Shown here: piece after piece, positions 1 through 8,046 of the stretch
How positions within the stretch are numbered: the first letter of the stretch is position 1
How the letters are laid out: each line of letters starts with the position of its first letter
Assembly: GCA_023431345.1 (NCBI GenBank)
Contig: JAEYWK010000065.1
Coordinates: 1 to 45,475, forward strand
DNA: 45,475 bases
DNA from: Pseudomonadota bacterium
GTDB lineage: Bacteria; Myxococcota_A; Polyangia; Polyangiales; Polyangiaceae
Reading direction: 5' to 3'
The notes under the pieces: generated by a model
Told to the model about the DNA's origin: nothing
The model's input: the letters and a program-made list of their open reading frames with translations, nothing else
Databases searched by the model: none
Position numbers and translations under genes: made by a program

Positions 1-54
1 GCCCAACGCGGCACTCCGAAATTCCTCCTCCGCCCACGCCTGTGCACCTGCCAT
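1..54 (-). CDS. IS4-type transposase, N-terminal fragment cut by the window edge
   Basis: Reading leftwards from an ATG at 54-52, the frame stays open to the window edge and gives 18 residues, MAGAQAWAEEEFRSAALG. The W-A-E-E-E-F-x-x-A-x-L-G pattern is the characteristic start of Tn5/IS50-like IS4-family transposases, whose N-terminal DNA-binding domain usually opens with a WxxEEFxxADLGDxRR motif. The rest of the gene lies outside the window. No clear ribosome binding site is visible, and the element's terminal inverted repeat, if present, should lie between about 55 and 139. The match is short, so it could be a chance resemblance or a decayed copy. Confidence 0.45.
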   Translation of the reverse strand, partial: MAGAQAWAEEEFRSAALG

Positions 55-139
55 GGCGAACCAACCGAGGCCACCAAAGCCAAATTCCCGAAAAAGATAC
101 GATCAGTGCTCAGCGCGAGCTGCCCCCACCAGGAAAGGT

Positions 140-176
140 CTAGAACGCCGAGCGGTCAAACCGTTCGGCGTTCTAG
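140..176 (-). terminator. Hairpin overlapping the udk stop codon
   Basis: Positions 140-156 pair with 160-176 as a 17-bp stem with a single G-T pair (152/164) and a 3-nt loop. The udk stop codon (175-173) sits in the right arm. On the minus strand only a short, interrupted T tract follows (about 137-131), so it is terminator-like but not a textbook intrinsic terminator. It separates udk from the transposase fragment. Confidence 0.6.
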
Positions 177-796
177 GGGCTCAGGAGCAGGTACTTGAGG
201 CGGCCGACGATCACGTCGAGGGCCTGAGCGTTCTCGCCGCCTTCGGGCACGACGAGGTGCGCGTGTCGCTTGCTCGGGGCGACGTGCAGCACGTGCATCG
301 GCCTAACGCTGCCGTAATATTGACTCTCGATGGAAGCGATGTCGCGCTTGCGCTCGACGATGTCACGCGCGATCCGCCGCATGAGGCGAATGTCGTCGTC
401 GGTGTCGACGAAGATGCGAAGGTCGAACATCGCGCACAGCTCCGGGACGGCGAACAGCAAGATGCCTTCGACGGCGACGATGCGCGCAGGCGCCACGCTG
501 CGAGTCACCGCGCTACGTGTGTGCGTCGCAAAGTCGTACTGCGGGCACTCGACGGCGCGCCCCTGGCGTAGCTCCGCTAGGTGCTGTACGAGCAGCCCGC
601 TGTCGAGCGCGCTCGGCTCGTCGTAGTTGATGGCTTCGCGCTCGAGCTCGGGCATGGCCGAGCGATCGCGGTAATACCAGTCGTGCGCGAGCATCGCGAC
701 TCCGGCGCCCAGCTCGCTCACCAGCCGCGCCGCCAACGTGGTCTTGCCGCTGCCGGTTCCGCCCGCGATACCGATCAACAGAGGCGCCGGCTGCAT
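173..796 (-). CDS. udk: Uridine kinase
   Basis: This 207-residue protein belongs to the uridine kinase/phosphoribulokinase P-loop family. It phosphorylates uridine or cytidine to the monophosphate in pyrimidine salvage in the cytoplasm. A Walker A motif GGTGSGKTT lies at residues 12-20. It is followed by the family's AHDWYYRD segment (DxYY type), the NYDEPSALD motif, the P-Q-Y-D-F substrate segment, and the VEGILLF strand with its acidic residue. The RRIARDIVER segment matches the lid region. Length fits bacterial Udk (about 205-215). The start at 796 places the P-loop at the usual distance from the N terminus. It stands alone, with the next gene upstream on the same strand 27 bp away, so the two may be co-transcribed. 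Confidence 0.9.
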   Translation of the reverse strand: MQPAPLLIGIAGGTGSGKTTLAARLVSELGAGVAMLAHDWYYRDRSAMPELEREAINYDEPSALDSGLLVQHLAELRQGRAVECPQYDFATHTRSAVTRSVAPARIVAVEGILLFAVPELCAMFDLRIFVDTDDDIRLMRRIARDIVERKRDIASIESQYYGSVRPMHVLHVAPSKRHAHLVVPEGGENAQALDVIVGRLKYLLLSP

Positions 797-823
797 TGCC
801 TCATTTTAGGCCGCGATCACCGC

Positions 824-1498
824 TCAGTTCAATGCGCGGTCGCGCTCCACGCTCGGCGGCGAGAGCGCGTCGACCAGCTCTTGCACGCGCACCGTGAGCA
901 GCCGCAGCCGCTCGGCCGGATTGGCTTCGTTCAGGAGCGCTTGGCACGCCTCAGGGTCGGCCACCATCGCCGCCGCCAAACGGTCGGCGTAGGCACCGGC
1001 GTCGGCGGCGCCGCGAGTCAGCGCCCGCAAGTCGCGCACCTGCTCCGGCAGGTGCGGCGCCAGGCGCTCCCACAGCGATCCGAGCTTGATCTGCCAAGCC
1101 GCGACCAGCGCCGGGTCGGCGGGCGCGTCCTCGAGGCGCACGGCGCGCACGCGACGGAAGGCTCGCAGCGGCGGCAGCTCGAGCTCGATGCGCGCGCGAC
1201 CGATGCCGCGTAGCGCGAGATCATACCGCCCGTCGGGCCGTTGACTGTGCTCCTCGATCACCCCCACGCCGCATACTTCATGCACGGGAGGGCGCCCTTC
1301 GTAGTTGGCCTCGAAGCCCGGCCTCAGGCGAGCAATGGCGAAGATGCCACGCGCGCCGAGCGCGTCGGCGACCAGCTCTCGGTAGCGCGGCTCGAACACG
1401 TGCAGCGGCAGCAGAGCGCCCGGGAACAGGGTGACGTTCGGCAGTGGAAAGATAGAAAGCTCAGCGAGATCCTGAGCTTCGAGCGCCGGCAGCGACAT
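824..1498 (-). CDS. LON substrate-binding domain protein
   Basis: This 224-residue protein carries only the Lon N-terminal (LON/PUA-like) substrate-binding domain, with no AAA+ or protease module. The domain begins near residue 15 with FPLPNVTLFPGALLPLHVFE, followed by PRYRELV, a typical Lon-N opening. The middle contains the expected EVCGVGVIEEH strand and the D-G-R-Y-D-L-A-L-R-G-x-x-R pattern. The last about 100 residues are helical, as in stand-alone members of the family. Such proteins are common in bacteria, but their partner and substrate are unknown. It lies 27 bp upstream of udk on the same strand and is divergent from the HemA-like gene. Confidence 0.85.
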   Translation of the reverse strand: MSLPALEAQDLAELSIFPLPNVTLFPGALLPLHVFEPRYRELVADALGARGIFAIARLRPGFEANYEGRPPVHEVCGVGVIEEHSQRPDGRYDLALRGIGRARIELELPPLRAFRRVRAVRLEDAPADPALVAAWQIKLGSLWERLAPHLPEQVRDLRALTRGAADAGAYADRLAAAMVADPEACQALLNEANPAERLRLLTVRVQELVDALSPPSVERDRALN

Positions 1499-1651
1499 GG
1501 CGGCAGCATAGACTAGGCCAACAAGCCGGACAGCAACGCTGCGATGGCCGCCCCGGGGAGCGCCGATTTACCCAGCGGTGGTCACTGGCGCCCCCGTGGG
1601 TCAGCCCCCTCAACTTCGGCGACCCGCGACCGTTGGAGCGGACTGAGGCCC

Positions 1652-2392
1652 ATGGCCACCTTTCGCACCGACTCCCTACACGTGCTTTCAATCCAGCTCG
1701 GCTCGGCTCCGAGCAGCCTGCGTGCCGTGCTCGCGCTCGGACGCGACGATGTCGCGCACTGGCTGGAGCGCGCGGCGGCGGCGGCGGTGCCGCTGGTGAT
1801 CGTCTGCGGGCCCGACAGCGTGGACTTGTACTCCAGCGAAGAGGGACGCCGCACGGCGTTCAAGCCGCTGCTCGAGAGCTTGTGGTCGCTCGGCAGAAAC
1901 CTCGACGGCTTCGAGCGCGTGCGCACGACGGAGGCCAGCGGGAGCGCCGCCGTGCGTCACTTGCTCCGCCAGGCGGCGGGCCTTCAGTCGACTGAGCACG
2001 GCGTTTCGTACGCCTCGAGCATCTCGCAGGCGTGCGCGCGCGCAGCCCGCCACGGCACGCTGAGTGAAGGCCTGAGCTGCGTCTTTCAGCTCGCCACCTC
2101 CACCGCCGAGCGCAGCGAAGCCGAAACGGAGCTCTCCGCGCCCCGCTCGACTCCCGCGTCGCGTCAAATCGAGGCGCTCAGCGCCGAACGCATCCTGGAG
2201 GAAGAGCTGACCGCGTTCAAGCTCGCGGCCGAGAACGACGCGCGGCGCTCCTCCGTCCCCGCGCCGCGCCCATCGCTGTCGCCCGCGTCGCGAGTCAGCG
2301 TGCTCCCCGCGTATTCGGCGACCGAGCCCGGCAGCTCCGTCCGCCTTCGCGTCGCTCCATTCAGTCTCTTGCCGGGGCGTCGCTCCGGCTGA
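1652..2392 (+). CDS. Degenerate glutamyl-tRNA reductase-like protein lacking the NADPH domain
   Basis: The predicted 246-residue protein aligns by eye with the N-terminal catalytic domain of glutamyl-tRNA reductase (HemA). Residues about 10-60 match the opening segment ending in the V-E-L-Y part of STCNRVELY, here V-D-L-Y at 57-60. Residues 100-160 (AVRHLLRQAAGLQS to AERSEAET) match AVRHLFRVAAGLDS...VGKRVRTET. The nucleophilic Cys position is Pro54 (the only nearby Cys is Cys52), and the LGE-QI motif is HGVSYAS. The whole Rossmann NADPH domain is absent. Residues 172-195 (AERILEEELTAF) resemble the start of the C-terminal dimerisation helix, followed by a Ser/Pro-rich tail. An in-frame upstream ATG at 1544 exists, but 1652 gives a HemA-like N terminus. 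It is probably not an active reductase. Confidence 0.65.
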   Translation: MATFRTDSLHVLSIQLGSAPSSLRAVLALGRDDVAHWLERAAAAAVPLVIVCGPDSVDLYSSEEGRRTAFKPLLESLWSLGRNLDGFERVRTTEASGSAAVRHLLRQAAGLQSTEHGVSYASSISQACARAARHGTLSEGLSCVFQLATSTAERSEAETELSAPRSTPASRQIEALSAERILEEELTAFKLAAENDARRSSVPAPRPSLSPASRVSVLPAYSATEPGSSVRLRVAPFSLLPGRRSG

Positions 2393-2429
2393 AGCGCGCT
2401 CGCCTCGCTGCGCATCGAACGCTCACGGC

Positions 2430-2455
2430 GAGGGCTCGGCCGGCGCGGAGCCCTC
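2430..2455 (+). terminator. Hairpin downstream of the HemA-like gene
   Basis: GAGGGCTC at 2430-2437 pairs perfectly with GAGCCCTC at 2448-2455, around a 10-nt loop that itself contains GCCGGC. It lies 38 bp after the upstream stop codon and before the START gene. No T run follows, so termination is only plausible. Confidence 0.35.
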
Positions 2456-2552
2456 CTGCCCTAGCAAGAAATCGCGCGGCGGGGCCGCCTTGGGTCGCCG
2501 CGAGCCGACAAGCGGCGTTTCTTTGATAAGCTGGGGAGAAGAGGGTTTGCCC

Positions 2553-3266
2553 ATGCGCCTACGTCTGCTCGTCACCAGCCTGCTCACGGTGTTTGCCCTC
2601 GAGGGGGTCGCCCTCGCGGACGCGCCCGCAAAAGCCCCGCCCTGGGAGCTGTTCGACGAGGAGGATGGCGTACGCTGCTTCCGGCGCGACGTCCCCGGCA
2701 GCGACGTGGTTGCGCTGCGAGGAGAAGGCTTCATCGCGGCTCCCATCACGCGCGTCGCGAGCGTGCTGGCCGATCGCAAGCGGTCGACCGAGTGGATCGA
2801 CCGACTGGTGAAGACGAAGGTGCTGCGCGAGCTGAGCGAGACCGAAGCCATCAACTGGAATCACATCAAGACGCCGTCTCCGCTCAAGGATCGCGATTTC
2901 GTCTTCAAAACGCTGATCAAGACCGACCCGGCCAAGAAGAAGGTAACGTTCAGCTACTATTCGGTGACCGACAAGGCTGCCCCGGAATACGACGCCTACG
3001 TGCGCGGCCACTTCCATTCCGGCAAGTTCGAGCTGACGATGGTGGAGCGGACGAACAAAGACGGCACCAAGACGCGGGGCACCCAGGTCGTCGCCGAGGT
3101 CGTCGTGGATCCGCGCGGCTCGGTCCCCACCTTCATCGTGAATATCGTGCAGAAGAGCTGGCCGCATAAGACCATCACCGCCCTGCGCAAACAGGTCGCC
3201 AAGCCGGACATCAAAGACGACCAGCGCGTGGTCGAGCGGCTGAAGCGCGAAGGCTTCCTGCAGTAG
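2553..3266 (+). CDS. Secreted START-domain protein
   Basis: The 237-residue product starts with a signal peptide (MRLRLLVTSLLTVFALEGVALA), so it is predicted to be exported. The rest matches a START-type (StAR-related lipid transfer) helix-grip fold. Features include the WELFDEEDGVRCFRRDVPGS opening, the segment covering I-T-R-V-A-S-V-L-A-D, the T-E-W-I-D motif, the KTPSPLKDRDFV segment and the C-terminal amphipathic helix. Proteins of this kind bind a hydrophobic ligand, but the ligand here is unknown. The chosen ATG at 2553 is preceded by a purine-rich GGGGAGAAGAGGG at 2533-2545. The in-frame ATG 21 codons upstream would bury the signal peptide. Confidence 0.8.
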   Translation: MRLRLLVTSLLTVFALEGVALADAPAKAPPWELFDEEDGVRCFRRDVPGSDVVALRGEGFIAAPITRVASVLADRKRSTEWIDRLVKTKVLRELSETEAINWNHIKTPSPLKDRDFVFKTLIKTDPAKKKVTFSYYSVTDKAAPEYDAYVRGHFHSGKFELTMVERTNKDGTKTRGTQVVAEVVVDPRGSVPTFIVNIVQKSWPHKTITALRKQVAKPDIKDDQRVVERLKREGFLQ

Positions 3267-3307
3267 CCGTTTCGGCGCGGGCGCCGGCGTGTTACCAGGG
3301 TCTCCTC

Positions 3308-3664
3308 ATGACTCTGGATGATCTGTCACACCCCGAACAGGTCGTGCTCTTGGCGTTGGTAGGCCTGATGGCGCGTATGGATGGCAGCGTCTCCCAGGAG
3401 GAGCTGGAGCTGCTGGAGCAAGTCGCCGACGAGATCGGCGCCGAGCGCTTCGAAGCCGCGCGTGACGCCGCGGCGGCGCTCGCTGACGGGAGCGCCATCT
3501 TGCGCGCCGCCAGTAGCGTCGACCGACCGGACGCGCGTGAGATCATCTTCGAGCTCGTTTATGGTGTCGCGGTGCGCGACACCATCGCCCAGAGCGAGGC
3601 GTCACTGCTCAACGAGCTGGCCAAGCTTTGGGAGCTTCCGCAGCGCGTCGGTGAATCGGGCTAG
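3308..3664 (+). CDS. TerB-like small helical protein
   Basis: The 118-residue acidic, all-helical protein resembles the TerB/DUF533 (tellurite-resistance B-like) domain. The D-G-x-V-S-Q-E-E-L-E-L-L segment near residue 25 is the family's first acidic metal-binding-like loop, and a second matching helix pair ends with S-E-A-S-L-L-N-E-L. TerB-like domains bind divalent metals and often sit near membrane proteins. No substrate can be read from the sequence. The stop codon lies 3 bp before the TTG start of the ABC ATPase, so it is probably the first gene of that transport operon. Confidence 0.65.
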   Translation: MTLDDLSHPEQVVLLALVGLMARMDGSVSQEELELLEQVADEIGAERFEAARDAAAALADGSAILRAASSVDRPDAREIIFELVYGVAVRDTIAQSEASLLNELAKLWELPQRVGESG

Positions 3665-3667
3665 CCC

Positions 3668-4750
3668 TTGACCAAGATCGCGATCGCCGTCGAGGGTGTT
3701 ACGGTGCGGTTCGGCGACAGCGCCGCGCTCCGCTCCGTCAGCTTCGCGGTCCAGCCGGGCGAGCTGCTGCTGCTGCTCGGCCCGAGCGGCTGTGGCAAGA
3801 GCACGCTGCTTCGCAGCATCGCCGGCTTCGTCAAGCCGGATCAGGGGCGAGTGCTGTTCGACGGTGAAGACGTCACGAAGATCCCGCCGCATCAGCGGCA
3901 CATCGGCATGGTGTTCCAGAGCTTCGCGCTCTTCCCCCACCTCAGCGTCGGTGAAAACGTCGCCTTCGGCCTGCGCGAGCAGCGGCGGCCGTCCGCCGAG
4001 ATCGCGGAGCGAATCGAACGCGCGCTCAGCGACGTGCGCATGGGCGGCTTCGCCTCGCGCCGCGTCGATCAGCTGTCGGGCGGCGAGCAACAACGGGTAG
4101 CCCTCGCCCGCGCGCTCGTGACGCGGCCGCGCTGTCTGCTGCTCGACGAACCGCTCTCCAACCTGGACGCGGGGCTCCGTCACAGCATGCGCGAGGAAAT
4201 CCGCCGCGTCTGCAAGGAGCACGGGCTTACCACGCTCTACGTGACCCACGACCAGAAGGAAGCGCTCGCGATCGCCGACCGCATCGCGGTCATGCGTCGG
4301 GGTCAGCTGGAGCAGATAGGCTCACCGTGGTCGGTCTATCGCTCACCCCGCTCCGTCAGCGTGGCGACCTTTTTGGGGGAGACCAACCTGCTCGACGCGC
4401 GCATCGTCTCCAGCGATCACGAGCAGCTTCGCGTCGCCGCGGGCGGCGTCGAGATGGCTCTCCCCGCCCAGCCTGCCTTCAGCGCGACCCAGAGCGTGCT
4501 GCTGTCGATTCGCCCAGAGTGCGTGCGCCTCGAGGCCGAGCCCGGAGCCGGAATTTCGCTGCGCGTGCGGGTGGAGCAGAACAGCTACCTGGGCGAGCTG
4601 TGTGAGCACGAGCTGTCCTACGCGGGTGGTCGGCTGCGCTCCTACGAGCTCAACCCGCCGCGCGCAGATAGCTTCGCCCCCGGTCAGGAGCTGTGGGCCT
4701 GCGTGAGCCCGACGGACGTGGTGGTGCTCGAGCCGGACAGCGCCCCATGA
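3668..4750 (+). CDS. ABC transporter ATP-binding protein, Fe(III)/polyamine type
   Basis: This is the ATPase subunit of an ABC importer (360 residues). It carries Walker A GPSGCGKST, the Q-loop in QSFALFPHLSVGENVAFGL, the signature LSGGEQQRVALARAL, Walker B LLLDEP with the SNLD D-loop, and switch His in VTHD. About 120 residues of C-terminal beta-rich sequence match a TOBE regulatory domain, as in PotA, FbpC or UgpC. The start codon is TTG at 3668, 3 bp after the TerB-like stop. Its stop overlaps the start of the binding protein (ATGA). The combination with an iron-type binding protein and a fused double permease points to FbpC-like ferric or related anion/metal uptake, but the substrate is not certain. 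Confidence 0.9.
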   Translation: MTKIAIAVEGVTVRFGDSAALRSVSFAVQPGELLLLLGPSGCGKSTLLRSIAGFVKPDQGRVLFDGEDVTKIPPHQRHIGMVFQSFALFPHLSVGENVAFGLREQRRPSAEIAERIERALSDVRMGGFASRRVDQLSGGEQQRVALARALVTRPRCLLLDEPLSNLDAGLRHSMREEIRRVCKEHGLTTLYVTHDQKEALAIADRIAVMRRGQLEQIGSPWSVYRSPRSVSVATFLGETNLLDARIVSSDHEQLRVAAGGVEMALPAQPAFSATQSVLLSIRPECVRLEAEPGAGISLRVRVEQNSYLGELCEHELSYAGGRLRSYELNPPRADSFAPGQELWACVSPTDVVVLEPDSAP

Positions 4751-6348
4751 AAGCGGCGCTGCCGGGCTTGCTCGCGCTCGCAGCGCTCCTCATCGTACCT
4801 TTCGCGCTTCGGCCTGCGTCGCTCGCGGAGCCCGACGGCGACGAGCGACTGGTCGTGCTGACTCCGCACAACGAAGCCATTCGCTTCGAGATGGCGCGCG
4901 GCTTCGCCCGCTATCGCGCGGCGCGGGGCGAGCCCGTCGTCCACATCGACTGGCGCAGCCCCGGCGGCACCACCGAGATCTCTCGCTTCTTGGTGTCCGA
5001 GTACCGCTCCGCCTTCGAGAACTACTTCGCGCTCCAGACCGGGCAAACTTTGAGCGAGCGCGGCGCGCAAGCCTTCGCGAACGCCAAGCAAAGCACGCAC
5101 GGGGACGACGACGCCGCCCGGGCGCGGCGGGCGTTTCTCGGGTCGAACGTCGGCATCAAGCTCGACCTGCTCTTCGGCGGCGGCAGCTACGAATTCTCCC
5201 AGCACGCGGAGGCGGGCCGCCTGGTCGACTCCGGCCTGCGCCAGCGGCGGCCCGAGCTGTTCGGAGGTGGCGACCGCGCCATCCCCCAGCGAGTCGGCGG
5301 CGAGCCGTATTGGGACGAAGCGGGGCGCTGGGTCGGGACGTGCGTCTCGGGCTTTGGCATTTGCTATAACCCCGAGGCGCTAACGCGGCTCGGCATCACT
5401 CGCGCACCGAAGCGCTGGGACGACCTGGCTGATCCACGCCTCGCCGGCCACCTCGCGCTGGCCGATCCGAGCAAGAGCGGCTCCGCCAACAAGGCGTTCG
5501 AGATGCTGATTCAGCAGCAGATGGGCGAGATGCTCGCCCGCCGAGGGACGCCCGCGCGCGGCAGCGCCGCCGAGAGCGCCGCTTTGGCGGAGGGCTTCGA
5601 CGCCGGGCTACGGCTCGTGAGGCGCATCGGCAGCGGCGCCCGCTACTTCACCGATCAAGCCGGTAAGGTGGTGCAAGACATCCAGAGCGGCAGCGCCGCG
5701 GCGGGCATGTGCATCGACTTTTACGGTCGCTTCGAGAGTGACACGCCCGGGCCCGGCCAGCGCCTGCGCTTCGTTCAGCCCGAGGGTGGTACTTCCATGG
5801 GCGCGGACCCCATCGGCCTGCTTCGAGGCGCGCCGAACGTCGCGCAAGCCCACTCCTTCCTGGACTTCGTGCTCAGCGAGCAAGGGCAGGCGCTCTTCGC
5901 GTACAAGCGCGGCGTGCCGGGCGGCCCCGAACGGTACGCGCTCCGGCGCTCCCCGATCTTGCCCATTCTGTTCGAGCCCAGTCGCGCTCATCTGCGCTCG
6001 GACCCGGACGACAATCCGTACGAAGCGGCGCGGGCGTTCACCTATCACGGCAGCTGGACGGGTCCGCTGTTTCGGGCGCTGTCGTTCGTCATCCGCGTCA
6101 TGTGCGTCGACACGGAGGTCGAGCTCCACGAAGCAGCCGCCGCCCTCGCCGAAAACGGCAACCCGCCGGGCGCGCTCGCCGCCTTCGACGACATGTCGCT
6201 CGTGTCGTACGCAGTCGTGAAGGGTGAGATCGCGCCCGTGCTCGCCAGCGCCGACCCGCTGCGCGAGGTCGCGCTCCAGAACCGGCTCGTCAAAGCGATG
6301 AAACAGCACTACGAGCAGGTCACGCTGCTGGCGAGGCAACGGCAATGA
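4747..6348 (+). CDS. ABC transporter solute-binding protein, FbpA-like, long form
   Basis: The 533-residue periplasmic binding protein begins with a hydrophobic signal segment (residues 3-27, ending near ALRPASLAEP). It then matches family-1 extracellular binding proteins of the iron type: LVVLTPHNEAIRFEMARGF, followed by a hinge region with GTCVSGFGICYNPEAL and the WDDLADPRLAGHLALADP segment typical of FbpA/AfuA proteins. FbpA proteins are usually about 340 residues. This one has an insertion before GSNVGIKLDLLFGGG and about 100 extra C-terminal residues, mostly helical (from about residue 430). The ATGA overlap with the ATPase fixes the start at 4747. An in-frame ATG 18 codons earlier would lie inside the ATPase gene. 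Confidence 0.8.
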   Translation: MKAALPGLLALAALLIVPFALRPASLAEPDGDERLVVLTPHNEAIRFEMARGFARYRAARGEPVVHIDWRSPGGTTEISRFLVSEYRSAFENYFALQTGQTLSERGAQAFANAKQSTHGDDDAARARRAFLGSNVGIKLDLLFGGGSYEFSQHAEAGRLVDSGLRQRRPELFGGGDRAIPQRVGGEPYWDEAGRWVGTCVSGFGICYNPEALTRLGITRAPKRWDDLADPRLAGHLALADPSKSGSANKAFEMLIQQQMGEMLARRGTPARGSAAESAALAEGFDAGLRLVRRIGSGARYFTDQAGKVVQDIQSGSAAAGMCIDFYGRFESDTPGPGQRLRFVQPEGGTSMGADPIGLLRGAPNVAQAHSFLDFVLSEQGQALFAYKRGVPGGPERYALRRSPILPILFEPSRAHLRSDPDDNPYEAARAFTYHGSWTGPLFRALSFVIRVMCVDTEVELHEAAAALAENGNPPGALAAFDDMSLVSYAVVKGEIAPVLASADPLREVALQNRLVKAMKQHYEQVTLLARQRQ

Positions 6349-8042
6349 AGCGACTGTCTCCGGGCCTCCTCGTCTTGGTCATCACGGCGTCGCTGTTCGG
6401 AGTGTTCTTCCTATGGCCGCTGCTCGAGAGCTTGCGCGGAGCATTCGTCGACCAAGAGGGCCGCTTCACGCTGGCCTACGTGAGCGCCGTCTTCGATAAC
6501 CCCGTGTATTTGCTGGGTTTTCGCAACTCGCTCGGCATCGCCTTGGGCAGCACCGTGCTCTCGGCGCTGATCGGCGTGCCGCTAGCGCTCTTGTTTCAGC
6601 GCTACGAATTTCCCGGGCGCCGCCTGCTCGCGGTGCTCATCCCACTGCCGCTGTTCGTGCCGCCCTTCGTCGGCGCGCTCGGCATTCAGCGTCTGTTCGG
6701 ACCGAGCGGCGCCTTCAACGCGGCGCTGGCCACGTTCGGCCTGTCGGACCCCTCCGATCCGATCGACTGGCTGCGGCAGGGCCGCTTCTGGGCCGTGATC
6801 TCGCTGACGGCGCTGCACCTCTATCCGGTCCTGTACTTCAACCTCTCGGCCGCGCTGGCCAACCAGAACCCGGAGCTCGAGCACGCCGCCGAGACGCTCG
6901 GCGCGCGGGGGCTGCGCAAGCTCTGGCGCGTCACGCTTCCATTGACCGCGCCCAGCTTGTTCGCGTCGCTCACCATCATCTTCATCTGGGCCCTCACGGA
7001 GCTCGGCGTGCCGCTGCTCTGCGACTACGACCGCGTCACCTCCGTTCAAATTTTCGTCGGGCTCAAAGACATCGGGCAAAACCCGTTCGTGTACGGCCTC
7101 GTCACGGTTGCGCTCGTGTCCACCGTGGGTTTGTACGGGCTCAGTCGGCTGTGTTTGCGGCGTTTGGACGTGTGGGCGGGGGTGAAAGGGGCGGCGCGGC
7201 GCGAGCGCAAGCCGGCTCCCGGCGCGTGGGGCTACGTCTACGCCGGCTTCGCGCTGGTCGTGTTGTCGGCGGCGGCGCTGCCGAACGTTGCCGTCGTGCT
7301 GCTCGCCTCCTCGAGTGATTGGTACGAGACGGTGCTGCCGCGCGGGCCGACGCTCGACCATTTCCGCTCCGCGCTGGCGCATCCGCTGGTGGTGCCGTCC
7401 ATCGCGCGCAGCCTGCGCTACGTCGCGCTGTCGACGGCCATCGATTTGTTGCTCGGCTTCGCGATCGCGTGGGTGGTGGTGCGCAGCAACGCGCCGGGCC
7501 GCAAGCTGCTCGACGCGCTGGCCATGCTGCCGCTCTCGGTGCCGGGCCTCGTGCTCGCCTTCGGCTACCTCGCCATCTCGCGCGAAGGCAGGCCGCTCGC
7601 CATGTTCGATCCGGCGCACGATCCGACGGTGCTGCTCGTCGTGGCCTACGCCATGCGACGCTTGCCGTTCGTGCTGCGCTCGGCCGAGGCAGGCCTTCTG
7701 CAAATCAATCGCAGCGTCGAAGACGCCGCGCAGAGCCTGGGAGCGGCGCCGCCGCGCGTGATGTGGCGAGTCACGCTGCCCCTGGTTTTGCCGCATTTAC
7801 TGGCGGGCGGGCTGTTCGCTTTTGCGCTGTCGATGCTGGAGGTATCCGACTCGCTGATTTTGGCTCAGCAGCAGTCGCATTTCCCCATCACCAAAGCCAT
7901 CTACGAATTGTCGCAGCTGATCGGCGAAGGTCGGTTGCTCGCGGCGGCCCTCGGCGTCTGGGCCATGTTGATCTTGGCGACCACCGTGTGGGTTGCGCGC
8001 CGCTTGGTGAGCGATCGCGCTGGCGGTCTGTCGGAGGTGTGA
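6345..8042 (+). CDS. ABC transporter fused permease, FbpB-like
   Basis: This 565-residue inner-membrane protein is two permease domains in one chain, about 12 membrane segments in all. Each half holds an EAA-type loop that contacts the ATPase: AAETLGARGLRKLWRVTLPL in the first half and AAQSLGAAPPRVMWRVTLPL in the second. This duplicated arrangement is typical of FbpB/ThiP-type ferric and thiamine importers. The start overlaps the binding-protein stop by 4 bp (ATGA), which indicates translational coupling. The gene ends 4 bp from the convergent DTW gene with no obvious terminator between them. Confidence 0.88.
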   Translation: MKRLSPGLLVLVITASLFGVFFLWPLLESLRGAFVDQEGRFTLAYVSAVFDNPVYLLGFRNSLGIALGSTVLSALIGVPLALLFQRYEFPGRRLLAVLIPLPLFVPPFVGALGIQRLFGPSGAFNAALATFGLSDPSDPIDWLRQGRFWAVISLTALHLYPVLYFNLSAALANQNPELEHAAETLGARGLRKLWRVTLPLTAPSLFASLTIIFIWALTELGVPLLCDYDRVTSVQIFVGLKDIGQNPFVYGLVTVALVSTVGLYGLSRLCLRRLDVWAGVKGAARRERKPAPGAWGYVYAGFALVVLSAAALPNVAVVLLASSSDWYETVLPRGPTLDHFRSALAHPLVVPSIARSLRYVALSTAIDLLLGFAIAWVVVRSNAPGRKLLDALAMLPLSVPGLVLAFGYLAISREGRPLAMFDPAHDPTVLLVVAYAMRRLPFVLRSAEAGLLQINRSVEDAAQSLGAAPPRVMWRVTLPLVLPHLLAGGLFAFALSMLEVSDSLILAQQQSHFPITKAIYELSQLIGEGRLLAAALGVWAMLILATTVWVARRLVSDRAGGLSEV

Positions 8043-8046
8043 CCCA

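Noticed and set aside
2160..2420. Minus-strand frames near the end of the HemA-like gene
   Set aside because: No domain or start support, and the plus-strand helix and tail explain the region.
6582..7796. Minus-strand open frame inside the permease gene
   Set aside because: It is His/Arg/Gln-rich with no domain, and the plus-strand permease has conserved membrane segments and EAA loops.
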